DNA of 64,000 nt from Arachnopeziza araneosa (Eukaryota > Ascomycota > Leotiomycetes > Helotiales > Arachnopezizaceae), in assembly GCA_003988855.1 (NCBI GenBank), contig QYAI01000040.1, forward strand, positions 1-64,000, read 5' to 3'. The notes under the pieces are model-generated. The model did no database searches and was not told where the DNA came from. It worked only from the letters and a program-made list of their open reading frames with translations. Within the stretch, counting starts at the first letter, position 1. Each line of letters opens with the position of its first letter. The position numbers and the translations under genes were made by a program. This document shows, piece by piece, positions 35,977 through 48,637 of the stretch.

Positions 35977-36621
35977 TTTGAAGGCTGGTCGTAGTAATGG
36001 AGGGGTAATTGATTGTTCTTCGTGGGAGAGGATGACGTTAACGACGCTGAGTAGGAAGGGTATAGAGCAAAGAAAGGAGTTGACTAGGTGAATGAGAGAA
36101 GTTAAAGAGTCGGGGAAGTTGCATCGACATGCCTTTCTAAGAGTCGATCAAGGCAAACCCGAGAAAACACGATACTCCACGCTCCTGCTCTTGATGCCGA
36201 GGTTGAGCTCACGTGAGAGATGCATACGCCCGGTCGCCTGTGACTGGTCACGTGTAACCCCCGTTACTATTTTTAGGGCGACAGGGAAATTCAGCCAACC
36301 TCCCGTCCAAATCCTCCCGCCTCATACACACCTAATTAGCCACATTTTCTCATCTATACCAACCCATCTCCAGTCCCATCCTTTCTATCTAGAGCGTTGT
36401 TGCCTCTTTGACTCCTTTCTTCCAATCTTTCCTGAACCTGTTGCGCCTTGAAAGTTGATCTAGGTAGTCCTATTTGGTCACGTTGCGAGTACTTTGACGT
36501 CCTCACACTGTCCGATTTGGGTGGATTTTACCAACATTCAGCTCGCCTCTTAAAGGGCACGAATGAGGACATTTATTGATTTGAGTTGACATGAACTAAG
36601 TCTGTTTGGACAACTTGGGCG
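35977..36621. promoter_or_regulatory. divergent promoter carrier / ABP2 with two CACGTG boxes
   Basis: 645 bp. A perfect 10-bp palindrome CTCACGTGAG is at 36208-36217 and GTCACGTGTAA at 36248-36258, about 235-270 bp from the carrier ATG and 365-410 bp from the ABP2 ATG. Candidate Cbf1-like sites shared by both genes. Confidence 0.45.
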
Positions 36622-38932
36622 ATGCCTCCTGCAATTCTTCATCGAGGACGTCTCCCGGAAACAGGTCTGATCGCCGACAGTACAAAACGCAGGTTGGAGA
36701 CTCAATATGCTCCTCACTCTAATATCGACCCTCAACTGTCGAAATCAGACCGACTCCATCAAGCGCTTATTTCTAGGCCGAATTCTTCCTCTTCTTCCAA
36801 CACGCAGCAACTTAACAGGTCGCTACCAACTAGCGATGTCACAGATGCAACGTTTGATGATGCCTATGTGAGCTTCATCATGTATTGCAATCCTTCGGTA
36901 CCATCCGACACCGATTCGGGAGAGCTGAGAAAGATCTTCCGTTCTCCTCCCAAAAGCGACGGCAAAAACTTCAGCACGTATGCTCTATATGAGCTAATTC
37001 GGAAGCTGGAGTCAAAAGAACTCAAAACCTGGGCACAGTTGGCTCTAGAGCTTGGAGTGGAACCACCGGCACTGGACAAAGGGCAGAGTGCTCAAAAGGT
37101 CCAACAATATGCGGTCCGACTCAAAGTTAGTCTATTTTGCATTCCTCATTTCCGTCGCAAACCTGGTTTAGAAGACGCTTTTGTTCGACGACTCTCGTGT
37201 GCAACATCTAATGTGTGAGAAACATGAAGGCCATCCCTTAGGCTATCTTATGAGGTTTCTATGAGAATAAAATAGATTTCTTTCAAGTCAGTGAAGTTGT
37301 TGACTGATCTTCTCTTATGACTTAAATTTGCGAGTTTTGAGAAATTTGCATACAGATAATTAGATCATCGGTTGCTGACATTGATAGCGATGGATGCATG
37401 CAATGCATGTTGACTCTTTCTTCGAGTATCTCATGGACAAGAGTCATGTGTATTGGACTAAAATTCCGTTGCCGAATGACACTTCAGAACCGATGCGTGA
37501 CGGGGTTCCTGGTGAAGAAGACTTAGCACTCCGAGCACTTCTACCAGAAACACGGCCAAAGCGAGGTCGTCGAAAAGCTGAAGATCGAGACGAAAGTGAC
37601 ACAGGAAAATCTCCATCTCAACGTCCACGGCTGGATTCACCTACGCTATCCGAGGAGTTTATAATGGCTAGATCGACACCGCTACAGGACAGAGAAACGC
37701 CGGCAACAGCTCATCCAGACTTACAACAAGTATTTCACGATAGGATTGTGCCATGGTCGGCAACAGACCCAGCAGGAAATCTAGCTGGGAGTTTTCGATG
37801 GCCTATTTCAGAAAATATCCAAAGCTTCTCAGCTTACCCACAGTCAGCCATCACACCCACTACACGTTCTCATTTATGGAGTGATGAGCCACAGTCAGCC
37901 ATTACACCAAAAACAAGAGCACGACGGCGGCATGGACCAGCAGTCTCTTCGGCGTGGCCGAGTAACGGTAGCACAACATCTGGCAGACTGCGTGGTCGTC
38001 CGCCAAGTAATCGATCTGTGACTGACGGCCCTTTTTCAACATTCCCAGCAAATCCAAATGCCAGAGAAGTGCCGACAATAAATCTTCGAGATAATACTCC
38101 AACAGCGACTCCTATTGCTGCGCCTTCCGACACACAGCACTTCTTTCCTGCCGTAGTTAATGAGATATCAGCAAGTCCAACGCCCCAAAACAGTAGGCCA
38201 AGCCGCCTGTCACTGCAAGTGCCTCAACGTCAAGGAGGAGACGTGAGGCTCGCAACCCCGCCACCAGTACTGCTGGTAAACGGAGAAGGTGATACAAATA
38301 TGGCCTCAAACCCAACAAACGCTTCGCAGCAGATTGTTTCAGCTCCGTTGATGGAGTACTTTGCTAATCCAAGTGATGAACCAAGTTTCCGAAACTTCGT
38401 TAGCTTTGCTTTTCGACAGAGCGAGGATGCAGACCGAACTAATATGGACGCACTTGAGAGCCATTTTATCTGCGAGATCCTTGCTGCAGACTGGTACGAC
38501 GCTGCAGGAGGGAGCATTGAAAAGTGTAGCATCGATGAAGCCGACAAGATATGCAAACAGGTCATCAAAAATCTTCAAGCAGAATCGAGCTCCACAGAAG
38601 CGTTTCTGATAAATCTTTCAGCACTTGCTGGTGGTCCACTAATGACTCGGTTGAGGATGACACGATTAGAGCAAGGCTCTATATCGCACTACGAGTGTTA
38701 TTGGAAGATGCGATTTGGATCAATCGAAGGTTGCTTTACAATAAGAGCAACAGTGCATCATGGCGTAGACTTGGCACCACTCGAGCACGGCCTAAAGGAA
38801 TCGGAGGAGTCTTGGAAGAAGAGATTCCTCGACCTTCAGCAGCAGATCAGGGAGCGAGATCAGATGGCTGGCCGGTTGAAACGAAATATTCTAGATGCCC
38901 TAATTGTATCGAACCAATTTTGTAGCATATGA
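36622..38932 (+). CDS. abp2: ARS-binding protein 2-like DNA-binding protein
   Basis: Relative of fission yeast Abp2, which binds autonomously replicating sequences; nuclear. Two exons (36622-37125, 37388-38932) give 682 residues. The conserved domain spans the intron: FDDAYVSFIMYCNPSVPSDT, ELRKIFRSPPKSDGKNFSTY, ALYELIRKLESKELKTWAQL, LGVEPPALDKGQSAQKVQQY, then RWMHAMHVDSFFEYLMD. Downstream is a basic patch (PKRGRRKAEDR), a long Ser/Thr/Pro-rich region with an AT-hook-like RLRGRPPS, a duplicated phrase PQSAITP-K/T-TR (37841 and 37891), and a C-terminal helical part. The 262-bp intron is longer than the window's norm, but both ends are consistent. Family identity is good; function in this organism is inferred. 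Confidence 0.8.
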
Positions 38933-40589
38933 GCAATAAATTAAAGTAGAGAACGGCTCTTGATGTCATGGAGAATGTGATGAAGCTGACTGAGGTAAGT
39001 TGGAGATGATCCGAAGTGCCGGATCTCGATCAACCGACTTTGCTCTTCCATTGTCGGAAAATAGCCAACGTTCGGTAGTGTCCCCTTCCTTTCACAGTGG
39101 TGCTCCGGGGAATGAAGCACGGAATACTAGGACTCCCGTTGTGTAAAGGTCCAAACGTGCCGGGCGGCATGTTGGCTACGCCGGTCTCATCTTGAAGCGC
39201 ATGGCTGCACTCCCGCCTCATTCAAGTACGGGCAAAGGGCTGATGAAGGAAGAACACATCTGAAACCGACGTTTTGCTGTTTCCTCAAGGACTGCTTGTT
39301 TGTCCTCCTGTGCTTGTTCGTATAATTTGGCCAATCAAGCATCGAGATCCTTCGCCGTCTCACCGCCAGGCGCAGGAAGCAGGGACAATTCGAGCTGCCT
39401 CCTTGGGCGGCACTCGACGGAGGAAGAATAGGGCAGTCTTCGAGAACGTCTGGTCCGTTCGTTGACGACAGAACATCTCCTTCGTCCATCACGTCAGAAT
39501 CTTAACACGATATTCCAGCTCTCGACCCTTTTCATCTGATGCTGCTCACCTGAACTTTCGAAACTTCGAACCCCCTTCGCAACTTGGGACTGGGAAGGGC
39601 TTAGCTCTGCCTCTCTGCAGGCTTGAGCACGAGGGTGTGTGTCCTGTAAATGTGTGCTCGTATCGACCGGCCGGCTAATTGACCAATCTCCATTCTGGCG
39701 TCGTTCATCTCGAGGCGGAACTTCCCACGGGCACCAGCATCAAGGCAGGAAAAAGAGCGGCGACAGCATGGAGGTGGTAAAGAGGAGGGGAAAGTGGTGC
39801 AACGGCGCCCAGTCTCAGTGTCTGCCGATCGGCAGGTGTGTGAAGTGCTCGCGGTGCGTGCAGTCCCACATCCCGAGCGCTAATACTGTCGCGGGCAGTT
39901 GCAAGACGACGGCGTCCTGGACACTGGATTCCTGGAAGATTCCATTGCATCGTACCATCCCACCGCTCGAGGACATTGCTGTGGCTTGCAAAGGGCCTCA
40001 TGCCATTCCTGAGCCGGGCAAGCCACCCGTTTCTGTGCGACAGGGCGCTGGACGAGCCGTTTTGGAATCAAAAGCCCGAGCACACCAGCACTCACTCGCT
40101 CCCCTTCATGCCGTGGTCTGAAGCATCGACTTCTGGAGATCTGGCAGAGTCAGCACCTACCGGACCCCAAAACAATTCCTCTGCAACAGGCGGACCCCCA
40201 GCTGATTAAAGTGGTTTGCATGCATCATTGGCCGCTTCGTAACGATGCACCTTTTCCCTTGAATGGAATTTACCCAGGTCCAGCGCAATTGAGCTTAAGT
40301 CTGACTGCGGTCCACGGCCGGGGTGCAGACACAAGTGCCAGGGCCAGCGGCCAGTAGAGATGCGAGGGTTTCCGGAGGATGCTATACTGAACACTGACTG
40401 TGTTGAAGGCTGTACCGCACGGTAGCACTGATCCCACCAGGATGGGCGCACCCATGCCCCCATCAGCGGGTTATAACCCCTAGTTCCCCCAGCACTCGGT
40501 TTCTGACCTCGAACCCAGAGGGTAGTCGATCTTCTCTTTCTACAGTTCTACTGTATCCTGTAAATGCGCAACCCACTCGTCACTTGGAC
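38933..40589. other. intergenic region, partly GC-rich
   Basis: About 1.66 kb. From about 39.6 to 40.5 kb the base composition is visibly richer in G+C than the neighbours, and open frames of up to 160 codons appear on both strands, as expected from GC bias. None shows a family motif. It probably contains the long promoter or 5' leader of the sugar porter. Confidence 0.45.
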
Positions 40590-43062
40590 ATGCCGGGTCT
40601 CAAGAACCTCGAAACAACGACTCGTGCCGATGAGTACTCGCTCGACAGGTAAAGCCCGTGGCCGTGGGCGCAAAAGGGCACAACTAACACAGATAGCAGG
40701 CTGCAGGATGAGAAGTACAGAGGTTCTGCTATGATGGAGTCCAATTCCGAGCCCGTCAATCTGAACTCGAACTTGGAAGCACGGTCAGTCTGAGACATTC
40801 TTGGGAGCTCCATTTTCTGATGGTCATGTCAGCATTCAAAATCCTCTGGCTGGTTACTCGCGAGCGACATTGTTATACGAGGTGGAAGATTTTGCGAGGA
40901 AGCGTGGGCTGGAGGACGTTCTACCGCTACTAAAGAAAGGCGCATTGGTTGCGAGAGACCCCACGAATTACGAAGACATCATGGGTGAAGAGACGTTAGA
41001 TGATGCCGAGGTCGAAGCCTTAAGAAATGAAATAGTTCACAAATGGAGACAGCCAAAAGCGCTGTACTTCACCATAATTGCTTGTTCAATAGGAGCAGCT
41101 GTTCAAGGATGGGATCAGACAGGTGGGTTCAAGTCACCCAACTATGCCTACAAAGCAGCTCATGATAACAGGGTCCAATGGCGCCAACCTTTCTTTTCCA
41201 AAGGCTCTCGGAATCGGGTCCAAGAGCACACGGGACTCATTTCTTGTCGGGCTCATCAATTCTGGACCTTATATCGGCTCAGCCCTCATCGGGTGTTGGA
41301 TCTCGGCTCCCCTAAATCATTTCTTCGGAAGACGAGGCGCTATCTTTTTTGCTGCTAATGTCTGTGTTTGGGCGGTGCTGGGGTCAGCCTTTGTGCAGAC
41401 ATGGCCGCAGCTCTTAATATGCCGTATTTTGCTTGGATTTGGGATGGGCACAAAAGCTAGCACAATTCCTATCTACGCTGCTGAGACTAGTCCTGCTGCG
41501 ATTCGAGGAGCACGTAAGTATTCTCTCTCTTGGAATGTTGATCGCAGAGTTTCTATCATATGTTTCTTCCAGCACACTTCTAACACTGAATAGTGGTCAT
41601 GTCATGGCAAGTTTGGACGGCATTTGGCATCTTTATCGGCTTCTGTGCCAACCTCATAGTCGCGGATGTCCCTGTGATCGCATGGCGTTTACAATTTGGA
41701 TCAGCCTTCATTCCTGTGAGTAAAATTTCCCTTAGAATCTAACTTCTGCTCAAGTTCTTCGATGGGAGATGGATAATATTGAAGCTGATACTAACGCACT
41801 GCAGGCTATACCCCTCATGTTGATGGTTTACTTTTGCCCAGAAAGCCCCCGATGGTACATGAAAAATGGATCGTACCGACGTGCATTTGAGTCACTGCTC
41901 AAACTTCGCCATAGCCCGGTTCAGGCCGCAAGAGATCTTTATTGTATCCACGCCCAACTTGAATTAGAGAAGGAAATCATTGGCAACAGTAGCTATAAGA
42001 CAAAGGTCTTTGAGCTATTCACTATTCCTCGGTTACGGAGGGCAACTCTTGCCGCATTCACAGTCATGCTCGCGCAGCAGATGTGTGGAATCAACATTAT
42101 CGCCTTTTACAGCTCGACTATCTTCAACCAGGCCGGTACTTCCTTCAAAAATTCTTTGTGGGCTTCATGGGTTAGTCCCTTGTTGAGCGATGTTTCGCTC
42201 CAGAACTCTGGTTGAACCCTCTGCTAATCTTGTACAGGGCTTTGGGCTGATTAACTTTATATTTGTATGGCCAGCAATCTGGACGATCGATACGTATGGC
42301 CGTCGAACCCTGTTACTTTTCACATTTCCAAATATGGCATGGAGTTTGCTCGCTGCTGGCTTATTCTCACTCATTCCACTGTCAAGCAAAGCTCATGTTC
42401 CTCTGGTTGCAATAGCAATCTACATCTTTGCTATGTTCTATAGTCCCGGGGAAGGTCCCGTACCATTCACATACTCTGCTGAGGTTTTCCCGCTATCTCA
42501 CCGAGAGATTGGAATGGGTTTCTCGGTTGCAATCTGCCTGGGTTGGGCTGCTGTGCTGAGCATCACTCTCCCAAGATTGCTTCAAGAAATGAGTATTATT
42601 GTATGTGATTCTTCTTACACGAGCCATTCATAGCATCTGACTTAAGATTAGGGAACATTTGCCTTCTATGCCGGTCTTAACGTCATAGCACTAATTATGA
42701 TCTTCCTTTGGGTCCCGGAAACCAAACAACGAACCCTCGAAGAGCTAGATTATATTTTCGCCGTCCCGACGAGGAAGCATATGAACTACCAGGTCACAGT
42801 AGCACTACCCTGGTGGATCAACCGTTATATCTTCATGCGTCGCGGTCCCGATCTGCCCCCACTATATCACTTCGACCGTCCTTCGAGCCGCACGGCAATG
42901 GAGCAACTATACGAAATCGACGACTTGGGAGCAGGCTCAAGACCCCACTCATCCACCTCCCATGTAACCTTACCATCCACCCCTCCTAATGGCGTCGCGG
43001 AGGACCCCCGTCCATCGAGTAATGGTACTACGCAAGCGCCATATGCGCGATTGGGTTTTTGA
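40590..43062 (+). CDS. MFS sugar/polyol porter (SP family)
   Basis: Proton-coupled sugar or polyol transporter of the plasma membrane; substrate unknown. Eight exons (40590-40648, 40700-40783, 40833-41122, 41172-41513, 41594-41715, 41805-42170, 42238-42600, 42652-43062) give 678 residues. The N-terminal extension of about 150 residues is long for the family and contains GALVARDPTNYED. Sugar-porter hallmarks seen: WDQTGSNGANLSFP (TM1), GRRG after TM2, PESPRWY before the central loop, QQMCGINIIAFYSS (TM7), DTYGRR in the second half, and VPETKQRTLEELDY after TM12. The C-terminal tail of about 80 residues is Ser/Pro-rich. All splice joins restore family motifs. Confidence 0.9.
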
Positions 43063-43275
43063 TGTATCATCATATATCACATTTTTCTTTGGCTGGAGTT
43101 TGCATCTTGAAACGATTTATGAGCGAGGCGATAGGCGTTTGGTTTTTCTTTTCTCAAGGGGGTTGACGGATTGGTTGGAGCGGAGTTACACGGTCAGCAA
43201 GCGAGCACTGTGGCATCAGTAGCATTGCAATAGGAGTCTGATTTGGGCGTTGAAAATTTGACATGAGAGATCTAG

Positions 43276-43308
43276 GTGTGTGTGTGTATGTGTGTGTATG
43301 TGTGTGTT
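43276..43308. repeat. imperfect (TG)n microsatellite
   Basis: Roughly 33 bp of TG dinucleotides interrupted twice by TATG, about 210 bp after the sugar-porter stop codon. Confidence 0.85.
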
Positions 43309-44051
43309 TTAAGTGGGTGTCTGTACACTCTGTTTTTGTACGCCCACAGGGAACCAGCACATCGTGTTCTCTAAAATGATAGAACCATTGCTCTTTTTGG
43401 CTCTAAATCCTGCAAAAATTATACGTTTTATAGAGTTTTCCTTGGAGACTACTCCTTTCCTGAAGCAGCCGAAATTGTGGTTACTTCTCAGGAAAGCTCC
43501 TGATCTACTCCTGTTGAGGCTCCGCTTCCACAAGAGAACGAAATATCGGGTCTGAGAGCGTTAATATCCCTCTGGTTAAAGGTCCTGTGTTTTGTATAGG
43601 GGTTCACTTGGAAAATCCCCCATTCTAAGGAATAGGAAAGAAAGACACCAAGCTGCATCAATGAGGGCTCTGGCATTCGGCACTCACTCACGCAGAACCA
43701 ACCACACCTCACCCTCGCACCCAATCCCGATCCTAATCGCCACCGTCCTGCTATCAACGTGCACCGTCTCAGAGCGCCTCAGCACCACAGCATCTCAGAT
43801 CACGTCTCCGCTGCACACCACGAATTCCCCACGCAGGTACCTCTGGCTTGGTGATTCTCGCTTCCGAATTCCCCATGCATTTCAGCTGCTGCGCCACGGA
43901 TCGATGCGGCACTCAATCAGAACGGAAGATAACTGGCGACGTGCGGATCTTCATATCATGTGGATGTGATGAGGGAGGTTTGTGGGTGGAGCTGAGGTCG
44001 AGGCTTGATCTAGATGCGGTTGCTGGTGATGAGGCTGAAGATAGGCCTTCG

Positions 44052-44059
44052 TATATATA
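44052..44059 (+). promoter_or_regulatory. TATA box of the GPI-protein gene
   Basis: TATATATA, 101 bp upstream of the ATG at 44160, the same geometry as at 3144 and 30970. Confidence 0.55.
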
Positions 44060-44159
44060 GGCGGAGGAAGATGCCTCCTCACTACTAAAATTGGTTGGCA
44101 TACTTCTCTTGCTCTGTCTTTTGCAGCTGATTATTCTTCCTGAATTGAGAGTGTTCAAG

Positions 44160-45096
44160 ATGCATAAACTATCTTTTCACTGCTGCCTTTTCACAGCTTT
44201 GTGGATTCACGTTCCGCCCTCCTTCTCTCAGACTACCTGCGCCACTTATTGCAGCAACTACGACCAAGCCCTCGTCAACTGTCGCAATCTTTATAGTTCT
44301 GGCGTGGACGGTTCCGGACCCGTCAGTACTGCTGCGGTAAACTGTAGTAAGGAACCCCAAAGCCACATCCAGGTTTCAATTCTCCGGCCTCTGTCAAGAG
44401 TGTCAAGTGAAGCACTCTCTCAAGCCATACTTCTCTCCCCTGTACCACCACATTAGCAAATACCTTCTTACGTTTGACCGTTAGTGTGTGTCGGCGCAGA
44501 GTCCTACAACGGATACTACGAGATGTCGCAGTGCCTCTCGTGCAACCTACTGACGGGGAATAACGCCCTCGTCAATACAGCCTGGGTAGAGACATGCTAT
44601 ACGAACCACTTCCTGGGGGCGCAAGCCGCCGCCAACTGCTGGAACGACAACCTGGTCAATGATATCAAGGTCTATAGCAAGGTTGGCTCGCTGTGCTATG
44701 TAGCCGCGAGCTCTTCCGCAATTGTGGCGCCTACCGATAGTGTGAATAGTGCCTCTGCTACTTCGACCGCGGCCATTGTGGCGGGGACAAGTATACAGAG
44801 CGCTGTAGTTTCCTCCTCTTCTTTGGTAAGTCTTTGATCTTTGTGCCTTTGGGCGCTGTCTAACTGTATGAAAGGTGTCACTTTCAAGTTCGAGGAGCCA
44901 GGCTTCTACCGTGACTTCAACGAGTGTGCTTGTTGTGACAACGGCGACAGCTGCAAATCCAGCAACCTCGACATCTGCAAATTCAGGAACCTCTACAGCC
45001 GCAGTTAAGAGCATAGGTTTTGAGTATAAGGCTACTTTAAGCAGCTCGTTGGTAGGAGTTGGGATGGTGTTTTTGTGTCTGTTCCTTGCATTGTAG
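44160..45096 (+). CDS. secreted cysteine-rich protein with Ser/Thr stalk and GPI-type tail
   Basis: Probable cell-surface protein of unknown function. Three exons (44160-44346, 44485-44825, 44875-45096) give 249 residues. Seen: a signal peptide (MHKLSFHCCLFTALWIHVPP, cut near Ser-Gln), then a domain of about 120 residues with ten cysteines (CATYC, two spaced VNC, CMC, CLSC and three single Cys), then about 85 residues rich in Ser, Thr and Ala, and a C-terminal hydrophobic tail (VGVGMVFLCLFLAL) as required for GPI attachment. The CMC pair is created by the first splice. The cysteine spacing does not match CFEM, hydrophobin or LysM domains that I know. Typical of fungal wall or host-interface proteins; that role is inference. 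Confidence 0.72.
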
Positions 45097-46047
45097 GATA
45101 TTGGGATTGGGGGAGCAAACCTGGGTATGAGTCCTGTGAGAAATAACGACCCGTAATGATGGTAGTGATGGACTTATGGCTTCTCTTTCTCTTTTGAGCG
45201 TGTTTTGGATAAAAGATCGGAAGCGACGTCGGTACTCTCATATATCCAATCCTTTTAATATCCATGACTTGATTCACATTTACCCCCATTGGTCGCTTCA
45301 AACACTAAACCACTCATGGTTATTTTCTCGTTAACTTGCGATCGTATATAGACAAAATATCCCCTCCTCCAACACCCATCACATCCCATCCCAACTCAAC
45401 CTAACGTGTGGCGAGTAGCAACACGGGAGGGTTCATCAGAGCAAGCAAGATCTTCGGTAACTTTTGTGATTCAGCAGGCGGGGTAGTGCGTAGAGACGAC
45501 CTAGAAGTCCATTCTGCGGATCTAAACAGTTTGGCGGAGCCTAAGATGTTGCGTATCGACCGAAGGCATGCTGCTTAGCGTTTGTGGCTTGCGTGCGACA
45601 GAAACTGGCGGAAGGTTAGATGCGAGATGGAGAAGGAAATGAAGAGAAAAGATGATGGTGTTTCGGAGAGAAAGAGGAGACACGATCTAGAAAGGAAGAA
45701 GCAAGCAAGGCTTGAGGCGGGAAGCATCAGAGCAGTATTGATCTCAAAAGCATGACGAAACAGCAATAGGCGAGTATCCCTCTCTCCCTCCTTCCCACCA
45801 AAAGAAGAAGATAAGTTCTCCAGCAGTACAAGCAACTGAGCAGTCCCAGACTTCAAGTCAAATACTTAAAAATTGTTTTTCTTTCCGTGTAGCCATAAAT
45901 TTCAGATACTATTTCCGAAGTTCTCTTTTCACATGTGTATGGAGAAATAGGCACCATGGCCAGACCTGAGCAGACTGAGATGAGTATTATCGGTAGTCTA
46001 ACTTCAGCGACAGAAATTGCTATGCATGTTCTACCATAAATGACTCG
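45097..46047. other. intergenic region between convergent genes
   Basis: 950 bp between the GPI-protein stop and the MAK10 stop. Contains a purine-rich stretch (45640-45700). No gene recognised. Confidence 0.4.
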
Positions 46048-48637
46048 TTAGATGGCAACAACTTTCGGCACAGTCCACCAATCGTGATAACCCTTTCCAG
46101 CAGTTGGCAACTCCAACTTGAGCTTCACCTCTCCTTTTGCACCTGCCGTTTCAATCGCCTTCTTGGCTGCTGATATGGAGATACCGGTGAAAATACATGC
46201 TTTCAAGCAATCTTTCACATTTTTGACCCAGCTGGTGGCAGAGCCTTGGTAGAAGGCTGTCTGTGGAGGTAACTTGCTAAGTGTCAAAAACGCCTCCTTT
46301 GCACCTGCCGCTGAATCTGCAGCAATGGCCAGGAGCTCAAAACTTGAGGTTTCGGGTTGCGTAACGAGTTTGTTGAATTCTTCGAAAGGAATGAGTTCTG
46401 GAAGGCCAATAGCGTTGAAGGGCTTCATGCGGACTTCATAACGCAAATAGTCATCGCTATACGGTCTCGGTGGTGATTTAATGAGTCCAAGTCGACCTAA
46501 AACTGTGAAGAGACATGATAAGGCGTCCGCAAATGCATATGTAGCCGTGCACTCCATTTCCGAGACATCGTGGAATATAAGCGCCCTCTTGAACTCTAAA
46601 TCTTTCTCATTCGAATAGCCCACGCTTCGTTTTGCGTTACTATGATTTCTTTCTATAAAATTCCTCATCCGCTCGAGATGTCGACCGCGTGTTCTGGATA
46701 GATACTGAAGATACCAGTACATTGCAGCGAGCTCGTGGGGCTGGTAAGTCTCGAGCTCGAATCCCATTTGAACAGCCCACTCCATTTGACGAAGTTTGTA
46801 AAAGTATGCCCATGACGAAAGGGGAAATGAAAACATTGGCTCAGGTGAGATATTTCTGAAGACACTAGAAACTTCTTTTGTGAACTGTCGTAGTTCTTGG
46901 TCTATTTCTTCTGCATCGAGTTGGAGATTATCCCAGTCTGAGATATTATGGCAGAGAGTTCTTCGAATCCTACATCGATTCTGACAAAATGTTCGCAAGA
47001 TATCGAGGTAAGAATTTGCTGCTCGACTCCGAAAGAGCTCCATTCGAGATGCCATATTGAACCTTGGGTCATGGGGCACTTCAATCTCATCGTTATCCCG
47101 ATCCAATAGCTTATCAGCAGGGAGGACAGCAATCGACAGATCATTGTCTAGAACTTGTCGAATTGACAAAGTTCCCAGAATAATCATCTCTGAAAAGATA
47201 TAATGCTGCAATAACGTGCGTACATAAACGGATGGCTGTGGCTTGCGAGCTTGGAACAGCATCACAAAAGTCTAGAATCATTAATTTCCAAATTTTAGGA
47301 GGGCTAGATGGGAGCAAACCATGAGACTTTGACTGTCAAAATATTCCAATACTTCGACAGCAACTTGTGCATCTTGACAAAGCTTTTCCAAATGACTAAA
47401 TGCAGCGTCTTGGCCGACCTCCACGATGGGCCTAGGGGGTACAGTGCTTGCTAACTTTCGTTGAAGTTTGACACTGAATGCGACTTCAATAGGTCTAGCC
47501 AGCTCGGAAGATGACTTCAGATCCGGAAGTATCGATGACACCTCTGTCCATAGATGTTTAACGTTGGTATTGGTTCTGGAATCCGCAACCTCAACCACCT
47601 TGAGAAACCGCAATCGAAAATCAAGTCGTTTATCTAATGCCTGTTTAAACCTCTCTGGCACTTCTTGAGATTTGTCTAATATGACAATCGTGCTGGAGAT
47701 AAATTCTAAAATTGAGTCGGTCTCAAATTCGTCAAGAAGGCTTCTATTGAAAGTGTGTGTAACAAAATCTTCCTCCTAAGCGAGTATCAGAATTACATGT
47801 AGCAATATAAACAAACAAACAAAGATATAACAGTACCTCATAGTAGTGTTCTGCTCGCACCCGAGTGTTGACGTAGAAACAGGTCTTGATCAGTCCGAGG
47901 CAGTAAGCTCGCAGGACTTGGGCCATTAATGGCTCCTCATCTGAACAACTCTCACTCTTATCAAATATTGTCTGATCAAGATTTAAAGGATACGGTGACA
48001 GTATTCTATCAATATGGAGACTGGTGAAGATTGTCTGAGCTAATGGGTAGCCCATGTGCCATGCCATCTATGGTCAATCAGCGCCAATCTTGATCATTTG
48101 AAAATCAGAATACCTCATGGCATAAAAGACGATCGATAATTCCAATGATCTCTTCAGGTAGTAGGGCTTTGGAAAAATCGTAATCATCATCCATCGTCTC
48201 ACCGGGCTCCAGGTAACCACTATCCATCTTTTTATCCATAATCTAGAGACGAGAATTAATGCTTAAAAACTTGGAAGTTTCTCGAATATTCCCTACCTCT
48301 AATGCACCAACAGCATCAAATAGTTGGAAAAAAGGGTCCTGCACAAGCTGTCCAACTTCAAGCTCTAGGGCAACAGCATCAGCATGTGACCTGGAAATGG
48401 TAAGGTCAAAGGAAGCTTACGGCTGGCAGCGTTCATGAAGTGACTAGTAATATCCATAGCTATTACACCTTTGGTATTGAGCTTTGGCGCTGGAGGAGGC
48501 TCTGGATCATAGGCTGCAAAAGGATTTTTGGGAGCATCGGTGATGGATAGACCATCAATGTCTAGAAATTGTAAGAGCCTGAATTGCCTTTCTGAAAACG
48601 GCTTACCCTTCGAAATGCCATGGCCGTCGCCAAGCAT
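46048..48637 (-). CDS. MAK10: NatC N-terminal acetyltransferase auxiliary subunit Mak10 (NAA35)
   Basis: Ribosome-associated scaffold of the NatC complex, which acetylates proteins starting Met-Leu/Ile/Phe. Seven exons (48637-48607, 48561-48421, 48364-48297, 48242-48114, 48067-47837, 47775-47320, 47271-46048) give 759 residues. Seen: the Mak10 block FFQLFDAVGALEIMDKKMDS followed by GYLEPGE, then LLPEEIIGIIDRLLCHEMAW and HMGYPLAQTIFTSLHIDRIL, and the helical C-terminal body ending HDWWTVPKVVAI. The Ala-Leu-Glu-Ile-Met-Asp-x-Lys-Met-Asp-Ser-Gly motif is diagnostic. The first intron is 45 nt and divisible by three, so its retention would insert 15 residues without a stop. Confidence 0.9.

Larger units (their letters stand above)
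43063..44159. other. intergenic region with TG repeat
   Basis: 1.1 kb between two plus-strand genes. It carries an imperfect TG microsatellite and, at the right end, the promoter of the GPI-protein gene. No gene seen. Confidence 0.45.

Noticed and set aside
39639..40121. 160-codon plus-strand open frame with several cysteines
   Set aside because: Lies in a GC-rich patch where several frames are open; no signal peptide or motif; composition not protein-like.
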